Assembly: GCA_947579665.1 (NCBI GenBank)
Contig: OX388352.1
Coordinates: 33,722,216-33,786,215 of the forward strand
Direction of reading: 5' to 3'
DNA length: 64,000 nt
Source of the DNA: Sympetrum striolatum
Taxonomy: Eukaryota; Arthropoda; Insecta; Odonata; Libellulidae
Part shown: one piece after another, positions 35,451 to 45,028 of the stretch
Layout: each line of letters begins with the position of its first letter
Numbering within the stretch: the first letter of the stretch is position 1
Notes under the pieces: generated by a model
What the model saw: only the letters and a program-made list of their open reading frames with translations
Told to the model about the DNA's origin: nothing
Database searches by the model: none
Translations under genes and position numbers: made by a program

Positions 35451-37237
35451 ATGGATCATTTGCTTCAATCTCAGGTAATTAATTTCTATTTACCGTAAAT
35501 TAATCACTACATAGCAGGACAAATTGCCTCGTACTTTTATGAAGTCTGTTATTGGAATTTAAATTAAGTTATTTTCCTTACATTTTACAGATGAATGAGA
35601 CAATGGAATCATTTGATGTGAATCCCGAGACGGAAGCTATGGTAAGTTATTTGGTTATGATCATTATATTCATATCTATAAGTTTCTCATGCTGCTGTCT
35701 AATAGGATTTGTGGTGGACCGTACGGTACAGTAAACTCCAGTTCATCCTAATCGCGTTTATCCGAAATCCGCTTTATCCGAACAAACGTTATCCGAACCG
35801 GCCGACGTCCCGATCATTTCGTATAAACGGGAGTTTATTGCACTTTACTAAAATTTGTGATGGTAATGTGAAATTAAGGAATTTTCCTTCTAATTTACAG
35901 AGGAATTCTACATTGACAACATTTAAGATGAGTCCCATGATGGAGGATGTGGTGACGGTGTTGGTTGTGATCATTGTATGTGCAGCTGCATGCATCTTTG
36001 TCGGCTGTGTAATGCGATTTTTAGAAGACCAGCAAGAGGCTCGAGGATTAACCCCCGGTAAGTATTTCATTTGTTATCCATGCTAGATCCAATTGTTAAG
36101 ATACATTTTATGGCCTTCGCAAGTTTTCTTTCGCTAGATCGTAAGTCATTCAGTCAGTTACGATAAAGGTGATCATAAAGCAAACAGGAATTATTTTAGA
36201 AGTTCGATCTTGATATGTAAGTGTTGTCGTAAAGCTGATTGTTGTTGATGGCTAATTGTAACAAAATCGGCACAAATGATTTGATGGACATGGTAATTGT
36301 TTTTTATCTGTAGTAGAAATATCAACGGATAATTGAAGTCAAATATAATTTGGAATCGTTTTTATTATCTTCAATTCTTATTGATAAGCTCATGAGATAA
36401 TCATATTGGTATCCTAGTCATAAAGTATTTTTTAAACTATTTAGTTAATGCTCATGTCCAATATAATATTACTATATTTGAGAAGAGTGCAATACGGCTT
36501 TGATTATGTACTCGGTTAATTGTACTTATTATCGTTCCATTCAACAACCATAATAATGTTTCACCCAATGAATTATCGAATTTGTAAATAAAGCAAATCT
36601 TTTCATCCACGGATACATTCCCGCTCGGTTACATGGAGAGCATTACTTGAGGGAAAAACTGATTTTTAATTAGGATCTGTATGCATAAACACTGCTTAGG
36701 AATTAAAAAAATAGGGCGCAGTGATTTAAAAACAATATATCAATCTAAAATCGTTTAAAACGAATAGAGCTTAGTAATTTGGACACCAATTTTATATAAT
36801 AAGGAAATATTTAAATCAAATGGTTGTCTTGGTGGTGGGATTTTATTTTCACATGGGCAATATATGTAGTTAACCTTAAACCAAAGAAACTAATTAAATC
36901 GAGAGTTCCAATTTTTAAATTCGTATTGAAGAAGTAGCTGAGACATATGCTTTAATATCGTCTATGCAAAATATAAATAGAAGCATAAATATATACTTAA
37001 ATTATGTACCTCTGAATACACTTTTTCTTATCTACTTCCTGTTCTTTGTAAAATGAGAAAATTCTAAAGCAAACATTAAGCTCCTCGAAATTCAATTCAG
37101 TGTCCCATATTACATTCCAATTGAAATGTAAACTTCAATTTCTTTGTTTCCTAACAGGAAGTTCCGAAATTAATTCTATTGAAGAGGCGCCTTATACCAG
37201 CGATGATGGACTGCGCATCTCCGTCGAGGGTCCGTGA
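35451..37237 (+). CDS. Small single-pass membrane protein, paralogue 2 (86 aa, 3 exons)
   Basis: Exons: 35451-35474, 35901-36057 and 37158-37237, with the same phases and site consensus as paralogue 1. Exon 1 gives MDHLLQSQ. The sequon is Asn10-Ser-Thr, the hydrophobic segment is about residues 25-46 (VVTVLVVIIVCAAACIFVG), then Cys44-x-x-Arg-Phe, LEDQQEARGLTPG and a tail SSEINSIEEAPYTSDDG. The tail ends at a TGA created by substitution; beyond it the frame stays open to the stop used by paralogue 1. Exon 2 starts with Arg where paralogue 1 has Met. About 24 of 52 exon-2 residues differ from paralogue 1 although the introns are very similar. Function unknown; a cell-surface or endomembrane role is an inference from topology. 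Confidence 0.7.
35591..35734 (+). pseudogene. Duplicated membrane exon 2a in intron 1 of gene 2, MITE-truncated
   Basis: The same structure as in gene 1: acceptor TTTTACAG, 47 codons ending in a Gln and stop supplied by the MITE, and an internal ATG|GTAAGT donor at 35641/35642. It differs from the gene 1 copy at about five residues only (Val3/Glu, Asn9/Asp, Asn12/Pro with Glu13 kept, Arg/Gly before FVVDRT). This contrasts sharply with the divergence of the neighbouring exon 2. Confidence 0.6.
35729..35840. mobile_element. Pogo-like MITE, short form (112 bp)
   Basis: Left end CAGTAAACTCCAG; the right end reads back as CAATAAACTCCCG. It sits at the orthologous position of the 335-bp MITE in gene 1 with about 220 bp lost internally. 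The right TA flank has mutated to CA. Confidence 0.8.
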
Positions 37238-37508
37238 AGTTATGTTCCTCGAGGAGGATAGAGTCTGCAACCTCGTCAATCAAATCTTCATCATCCTCAT
37301 CAGGAAATCCTCATTTCCTTCACGAACTTCTTCTCAGACCTGATTGTAGATAAAAATGTCTGTTTTTAATTCGATAATAACTGTTAATGGTAAAATTTCA
37401 CTTTGGTGCTGTTTGGGAGAAATTGAATAAATTTTTCAAAGAGTGTATTTTGTTGTAAACCATAGATTGACGAATATTTATTTCTTGTGAAAAGGTTAAT
37501 TTTATGAC

Positions 37509-37527
37509 AATAAATAAATTCAATAAA
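37509..37527 (+). terminator. Poly(A) signals of gene 2
   Basis: Overlapping AATAAATAAA (37509-37518) and a further AATAAA at 37522 lie about 270 bp after the stop codon, at the position matching gene 1. Confidence 0.5.
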
Positions 37528-37573
37528 TTTTAAATTGAACATAGATTTTTCCTTATTTCCCAATATATTTCAG

Positions 37574-37615
37574 CATCGGTTGCTGGAGCTGCAGCTTCTT
37601 ATCATCAAATACGAG
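37574..37615 (+). other. Candidate exon 4 of gene 2
   Basis: A 42-nt segment between ATATATTTCAG and GTAACT. In phase 1 it reads ASVAGAAASYHQIR. It lacks 1 nt relative to gene 1, changing the exit phase, which argues against a shared downstream exon unless that also shifted. Confidence 0.35.
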
Positions 37616-38009
37616 GTAACTATCATCACCAAATTACCGTGCCTGTTGATCATAGAGTGGTGGGTTGTTTATGTTAATTACTTTACATTTGAGCCTGATT
37701 GCTTATCATAAGAATATTGATCCAAACAATTTGCACTGTTCATTCGATGTGCTAAACAGATTTTTTCTACTGGTGGATCGCCCCTTGCATAAAATTGACT
37801 ATATATTCATTAACTAATGTGTGCCGTCTACTGATCCCCAGGAAAATCTAACATTCTTTTGTAGTAATTTCAATGCAAAGGGAAACCGATTTTCGGATAC
37901 ATGTATATCTTTCCTGGTAATTGTATTGCTGAAAGACATGTCATGATACAATGAAGCTAGGTAGGATAAGGATATGTTGTAAGCTTTTGTTGAAGAATTA
38001 ATTGTAGAA

Positions 38010-39797
38010 AAGAATTATTTATCGTGATGTAGTAATTATATCTAAATTGAATAAGTAGAATATGTACTCAGATTGTATTGTATTACTATGTTCTCATGTA
38101 CTCAGATGTATTCATTTATCGCATGCACTCTCCGCCGTCCAGCATTCTGAAAGCGTGAGTATCTCTGGCACAGTAACGAAGGGATCGTTCATTAATCACG
38201 TGAGGCTCGAAAAAGGGAAGGGGGTTGAAAAATATAAAGAAATATCAAAAGGGGGAGGGGGGTGCAGGGAGATTTCAGGTGCATTTAATTTTTTCGTTGA
38301 GCGCGCGATTTCTAAACCGAAAAACGGCCGCCCGGCTCAGCTTCCCAGGTGCCAGTATGTCCGTGATTTTGGCGCCAAAAACATGCGTAAATCATTGCCG
38401 TGTATATTCTCCCTTAAAAGAATGCAACAATGTCTAAACTAGGAGATCTGTATAAAGACCTATTTGCAGAGTATAAGAAGGGGAAAAATCATAGTGTGTC
38501 CCAGAAAGAATTTAATGATCCGCATCCTCACACGACGATTGAGAGAGGTTCTCTGTGTAGTGCGTGAAAATGATGACGCCGAGTGGCTTGATGAGACCGT
38601 CGTTGATCTTCAAGAAAGCACAGTGCCAACACCTGACTTGCAAGATGCTTATCCACTTGTTAGTGTTGAAGAAAGTCTCACTAATCCGTGGTCCGAGGAT
38701 AATTAGATATATTCATGTATCAGTAAAATTATATGTGTTTATCACATGATTACACCTTCCTTTTATTATTTTATGCCAGTCAGAAACAACCCTGCAACCA
38801 TAATGTCTGTCTGGACATTTTTATCACGGTGCTTAATTTTCCAGAAATAAATTATATTATACCTGTATTTAAAGGTAATCTTCTGAAAATTTTAAGATAT
38901 GAACCAAATTTGAACCAAAAAATAAACGTGATTTTGGGGGGTTAGTCTAAAACCTCGTATTACCATGGGGGTTAAAAAGTTGAAAAAACATCACGTGATT
39001 AATGGACGACCCCTATCTTAGATGTTAATATGATGAAGATTACTATTGCCTGTATTTCTCTGTGGTGTATTATATAGAGAAAACTTAGGTTATAAGTTTC
39101 CGTAGCGTTCAGGTATTTTCTTCATAGTTTCTGGATCTCTTCCACGTTTTAGTCGGACGGTCCGAAAGCATGAAAAAAAAAAACGTAGATTGATTACAGC
39201 AATAGAGCACAGTACAGTTTTTGGCGGAATAACTGGGGTGAAATATAAGGAATACAGTTGAATATACGGTGGAAATCCGATTGCACGAAACGTGAGCACA
39301 CAGGTTTCAGTTTTATAGATAGAAGTATTTATCGTTTCTTGTGTTGCATGGACGGAAAAGCTTAAATTAAAAAAAAGTTAACGAGATAACTCAAAAGAGT
39401 TTATTAGCCCCCAAGTTGTTAAACCTCCTGCCACGCGCCACTGGTGGATTGCAGGGATTAAGGTAATTAATTGTAAAAAAATTTAGAAATTAATTAAGAT
39501 CCTAGATCTATCTTCAACTGTATATCATTCTGATAGTAAACTATAATTCCGTTTCTGACTGATATTTGTTCTGGGGGTAGTTTGGTTGTTTGATACTTCG
39601 CAAACAGTTATACTGTTTACATGTACCGTTAGACTATTAGAACTTTAAGGTTGTCGGTTTTTGGGAGAACACATGTTCTTTGTTTAATGAGCGAGTTCCG
39701 AAGGAATCTTGTCCATTTAGGTTGAAAAGGTATAAGGGTACTTTTAATGATATGGTCGAGCAATTAGGAAAATGCCAAAAGAGTACGACTTGAGAAA
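38010..39797. repeat. Module C, copy 2
   Basis: This corresponds to 3561-4998 and partly to 47860-48180. It includes the coding relic at 38430-38706. The second half (TATACGGTGGAAATCCG, then CACGAAACGTGAGC) is shared by all copies and is non-coding. A 126-codon frame at 38062-38442 has no recognisable similarity. Confidence 0.55.
38430..38706 (+). pseudogene. Probable DNA-transposon coding relic (hAT-like N-terminus?)
   Basis: A first frame from ATG 38430 encodes LGDLYKDLFAEYKKGKNHSV and SQKEFND, then stops at 38565-38567. The next part continues in another frame as EWLDETVVDLQES, then SVEESLTNPWSEDN and a stop. The first part resembles short N-termini of some arthropod hAT-like transposases; this is from memory of the family and uncertain. 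A frame change between the parts and a more decayed homologue at 3748-3826 indicate a pseudogene. Confidence 0.35.
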
Positions 39798-40055
39798 AGT
39801 CTGACAAGAGCGGGACTCGAATCTCTCTGTTGTCGGTTAGTTGCAGTTTCTCTACCATTTGAGTTATCGAACTTGAACATTCTAACATGCCGTTCGGGAG
39901 ACTTCGTAACCAAGGGCCTTGTCACTTTTTCTCCGACTATGAGGTATCGTCCACTGCTAACGTCATGTAAGAAGGCTCTGGCTCGATACCTCAATTGGTG
40001 GAGAAGCTGATTGGAAATCATGAGAGTAAAGTTCGAATCCCGTTCTTGTCTGACC
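39798..40055. repeat. Inverted pair of tRNA-like sequences, copy III
   Basis: The minus-strand unit has B box GATTCGAGTCCCGC and an A box interrupted by four extra bases. The plus-strand unit has TACCTCAATTGGTGGAG and a very good B box AGTTCGAATCCCG. The outer 25 bp are inverted repeats (AGTCTGACAAGAGCGGGA against TCCCGTTCTTGTCTGACC). This is the best preserved plus-strand B box of the three copies. Confidence 0.7.
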
Positions 40056-42027
40056 ATTTTAATTCCCATTCCTTATTGGGAAATTAAGATCATCGAAATT
40101 CCATCAACTTTCTAATAAACACGTAATTCCTTACGCAATTTTTAATAATGCATAGCTGTTGTTCAAGGCTCAAGGATTAGCTCTGTAAAATTTGTTATAA
40201 TATCGTTGCTGAAAAAAATTGATTTCATACACGCAGTTTGGATTTCTTCATTCCCTGAAAATTTTTTAGGTTCATCACCATAAAAGGATCATCCCCGGTA
40301 CTGCTCACCGATGACTCATTTTGCTCTAAGGTATGAGTGATGAAAAGAGCGATAATAACGTCGCTCATGCTATTCGACACATCAGCACCTGAAACACAAA
40401 CAGTGCATGTTTATGAACCGAAGACATACAAAACGTCTCTCCCGGTAAGTGCGTCATGGAGGAGCCTCAATTTTATATACGTTAAGACAAATGGAAGATT
40501 AAATTCGTCTCGACGGGCAATTTGCAATATAAGCAGTATGAAATATTTGACTATAGAATTCGTTCCGAAAGAGCGATATTCATAAGGGAAGATATGATAG
40601 GGTTCAATAGGTGATATTTTTAAGTTCTCAAAATCTCTGTTGAAATTCCAACGTCAACAAATCGAAAAATTTGCATCACCTCCGAAATTGAACATTCATA
40701 ACGGTATTTGTATTTTATAGTAATTAGAATGAAGACACCATTCAAGAAGTTAAATTTCTACATTAATACGCTTTTGTCAATTTTTAAATGGTTCACCCAA
40801 CGTATCATTTCAAATGATTTCGATCCAAAATTATGCTATCGATTGTTCACTAACTGAAAGAATAATAATGACTGTATTAAAAGCAATATTCAAAATAAAC
40901 TAAGAAGAAAACAAATTTGCTATGCTGATCCAAAAACTGTGCCACCTTTTGTTCACTCAATGCAAGAAGTATGATGAATCTAAAAAAACTATTAATTTAG
41001 GATGAATTTAAATAAAGATTGAGATTGGCATTATGATTGAGATGAATGTAAATAATTAAAAGGAAAGACTCCCTCTCTCCTCAAATGTGCAAATTTTTTA
41101 CATCTTGTCAGAATGAATGCTTTGGAAATCGATTGTTTTGATGTTCATATTTAAGATTAATTATTACTAAATATGGGATACTTGGAATGTTCTTGGTTCG
41201 TCACGAAGTATCTTGGTAATCTGATGTATAGTTCAAATGCGCCTTTTATTAACATTAAATAAACATACCATGCTTAACGCTTACGGACGTATGGTTTTCA
41301 TTTGTTATGATATTTTCATTGACATTTGAAAACTTCAATTTTTATACGATGTCCAAAATTATTTACTTGAATTATACCTTGTGTGTTGCATTGAAGTTCG
41401 AAAGAGAATTTTGATAGTGAGTGGAAATATTTAACCATATTTCTTATCGAAAGATACTGTCTTTCGAGGAATAATATCCCATCTATGATGTAGCTGTGGT
41501 ATAAAATATAGCGGCTATAAAATATTTATAATCAATGTATCTTTTTTACTGCAGTTTTGTATTGTTACTATTATATCTTTAGTGTTTTATCTTATAAATG
41601 TTTTCTACCATCTGAATTTGTGGAGTAAAATGATGACATTAGAGAAACAATTAGTGAATACGCACGAATTTAAAGCAAAACCTGAGTAAATACTTGTTTT
41701 GGTGACATCGCCATTTACAGATGATGATAGCGATGACCTTATAATGGTCATGTAGCCTTAATAACTTATTTTAGCTTTTTTGTGATTAAATCGTGTGGAA
41801 TTTTTAAAGTGCTTGTCTATATTCATAAACGTATGATGTGCAAAATTATTCCTTATTATTCATTCATGAAATACCACAGTCTTCATAGGTAAGACAAATT
41901 ACATCTGATAGCATTTGGTTCCTTCAATTGTTTTTAAAATGTTGGTGAAAATAAAATTGTAATTCTGGCATTAAGCTATTTAAGAAAATGGAGGAGAACA
42001 TTTTAAAATATTACAACAAGGGCGGAA
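40056..42027. repeat. Module D, copy III
   Basis: This is collinear with the other D modules. It switches abruptly at about 42028 to a diverged module A (GTTTTTATGGAATGAAATTTG), where copies I and II continue differently. Confidence 0.65.
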
Positions 42028-43870
42028 GTTCGAAAAATATGTTTTTATGGAATGAAATTTGAAATAAAGGATATTAAGAATGGATGTAGCAATTTCCGAA
42101 ATCGCAGCCCCGTCTTGAAGAATAGATAAATGGTATAGACATTGGTTTTTGTAATAATTACACGTAAAGATTTCAATGTCACACACACTGTTTCTCATAT
42201 TCAGAAAATTCCTGGACTCTGTTTTTTATTGATCGTAACAATTTCCATATAGCATATCGAGTGCTAGAAGTGCATCTTTTGATCAGATAATTATATAGTA
42301 ATGATCATAATCTTTATATCGTGTCTGATCTATCGATCGATTTTAGCCACTGTTTGCCTCTTTTTTATTTATTATTTATCACCCTAAACGGATTCTCTAT
42401 CATAGATTTACCTCAAAGAGCCTCAAATCTGTATTTTTTCATTTGATGAATGCATGTTACTATGTGTGACATGAATATATTGGAATAATAAGTAAACTAC
42501 GCCATAACAGATAGTATATTTTTTCGAAAAGCAAATTCTGTACTATTCTCGTAGCTGGACACAATGATAGTAAAATATTTATCATCAGATTCAAAATCAA
42601 AGTACATTATAAATAAGAGATCAACCTCCATCTAGCTTCATTCAGAATATGCTGCTGAATATCCTTGTTTTCGAGTTCCAAAGATATATCTTAGCAATAT
42701 AAAGGAGATAACCAAAAGTTCAAGTCATAGATTCGGATTAAATGTTTAAGGATTTCGGATTTTATAGTTTTTGATTTAAATAATTTTTAGGAATTCCTTG
42801 TTTGGTTTTTTCGTTTATGAATGGTGTCCATGAAATCTTTTCTAAGATCTAAGAAATAGAAATAATTTCATGTATACGTTATCAGCTATTGATAATGTGC
42901 AGATAAAGAATTTGTTTCCTCTTAAGTCACCACGATTCATTATTTGGCAATTAAGGACGTCTTCAAACATATTTATTTTTATTCAATAACGCCTAAGCCT
43001 AGTTAAAAGGTAATCTTAGAGAATTTCTCGTTAAAATTTACCCGAGGCCAGTTATAATACAAAAAAGCATATTAAAAATATGATCAATAAATCTCAATAC
43101 ATTCACTGTAACTGCCATAAGGTGTTAATATTCTTCTTCAATAATCTTCAACTAATATTAAAAAAGGAAACATATTTAATCTTTTTTCTCTTTCAATAAT
43201 GTTATACCTCATTTAGAACTTGAATCTAGTACCAATTAATAAACATACGATACATCTTATTAAAAGACGAAGCCCAAGTGAGAGATTCTATTACGAAAAG
43301 CAGTGTATTGACATCACACTAGTCCAAAACACTAGTCGGAGACATTCCGCAGAGTAATATTCTTTATCGTCAATCATCCCAATCGATCGACGTCAATTGA
43401 AATGAAAGGTATGAGTTAAAATTCTTTAAAACAAATATTCTAAATTTCTCCACGATGGGAGAATAAAGGCTGCAGGAAAAGTTCTTTTAGACGAGTCATG
43501 TAGTTCGAATCCTTGGTATTATAAACTTCCACTTTCGAAAAGAAAATACCAATAAACATAATATTTGAAATTTACCAAATGAAGTTATATCCAGTATAAC
43601 TACAGAGTAAAATCTATTGAGATGTATAAGTTCTTTTTCACGAGGGGTTTTTATCTCCATGCCCCTGTTTCGATGTAATCTCAGCATCATCAGGTGTCAA
43701 GAAAGCAAATGCTGGAGCGTTTACTTCAAAGTGGAGACGGAGGGAGGTAAAAGGGGAAACCTTCGTTCATGGAATTGGCTTGGTGAATTGAACACTTCGA
43801 AACCCCCAGATGGATTCTTCTTCAAGCAAAAAACTTGCCCTGAAAGTTTCGTGAGAATCCGTTAGTTAAT
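42028..43870. repeat. Diverged modules A and E (partial, older copy)
   Basis: 42028-42780 matches internal module A and is closest to 50210-50930. 42790-43870 matches module E (compare 43660-43760 with 10350-10430). The greater divergence suggests an older duplication. No gene is supported. Confidence 0.5.
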
Positions 43871-44855
43871 TACCCATTAACCTGGTGTCCCTCTTGTCGG
43901 TACAAATTTTCATTTCTCGAAATTGTTTGGCATCAAGTCGGCAGAGGTTACCATAATCCAATCGCAATAATATTCATTAGATAAGTTTATAAGGCCAAAT
44001 AGAAAAAAATTAGAGGGTATGCGTTCGAAGAAAATGACTTTGATTTTTTGACACACGCTTATGTCCATGCATTCTAGATATTATTCACAGTTGAACATGT
44101 ATGTACCAAACTATACTTATTTGCGTTTCGTTAGCTCGATCTTCCTCGGGACTTGCAACCAAAACATCTATTATATATAGACATTTCCCCGGATATACCT
44201 ACAAATAAGATTCGGAATTCTAAGCATGTTCCACAAGTGCCACTGATTCGAAATTTTAACCAATTACTGGCCATAGCGAGCTACCTCCAGAACAAGTGCA
44301 ACTTTGAACTTCAGCGTCATTGGTTCGATACCAGAAGGCTCAAAGTCCCAATTTTTTCATTAGGATGCATTGTGGGGAGTTTTGAAAAATGTGTTGATGT
44401 GACATTTCTCGGCAAATTTTAGAGTTGAAATTCTAGGGATCGCTGGAAGTCGTGCATATCCGATGAAAACCAGATATCCTTGGTTCGAATCTAGGTCAGG
44501 GTAAATATTCTCCTATTTAAAATGCATTGCGGTGATTTTTGTGATTTGGGTTCGATGTCCATCGGGAGCCCAAGTGTGACGTCGAAGCACTTTTAATGAA
44601 GGCCAATCTATTGCGACGAATAGAAATAACAACAAAACTTCGGATTGGCAATCAGATATGGAAATTGTGATTATAATAGAATTTGTTATTTTTATTATTG
44701 ACTGATATTTTTTGAAATTACGTTAACTAGAATTTTTTATTACCGAAACTTTGAGACAAGTGGTTGATTTAGGGTAACATACAAGGACGAAGGATGAAAT
44801 TGAATTCTTCGTGACTGTGAGAGGTGTAAGTCGAAAATTGCATACGATACACTTT
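43871..44855 (+). repeat. Upstream region of gene 3 with tRNA-derived remnants
   Basis: Two B-box-like motifs occur: TTGGTTCGATACC (about 44317) and TTGGGTTCGATGTCC (about 44546). The second is followed by AAGCACTTTTAATGAAGGCC, shared with the SINE remnant before gene 2. The last 220 bp are homologous to 18213-18438 and 35065-35260. The rest is unrecognised. Confidence 0.4.
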
Positions 44856-45028
44856 TGTTGATTCACATACCTCTCAGTGGGTGGAGCCCTAATCGGTTAT
44901 CAGACAAGGGAACTTGAGGGGAGCAGAGAGTTGACAGAGCAGTCTTAAGAAGCACATTCAGGTCTGTGGTTCATAGCGCTGCCGGAGCGGAGTTATTGCT
45001 TGGAACTAGTTATTCATTGGCGATTAAA
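44856..45028 (+). promoter_or_regulatory. Leader and probable core promoter of membrane-protein gene 3
   Basis: This is recognisably homologous to the leaders of genes 1 and 2 (CTCTCAGT, GCGCTGCCGGAG, CATTGGCGATT) but more diverged, and lacks the upstream ATG. ACATTCAGGTC at the equivalent site keeps a weak initiator. Confidence 0.35.

Noticed and set aside
35299..35478. Long upstream frame in the leader of gene 2, possible alternative N-terminus
   Set aside because: The corresponding frame in gene 1 stops early and gene 3 lacks the ATG; it ends in intron 1.
38062..38442. 126-codon frame in module C
   Set aside because: No recognisable motif; overlapping frames of similar length exist, and module C at 3.6 kb and 47.9 kb lacks it.
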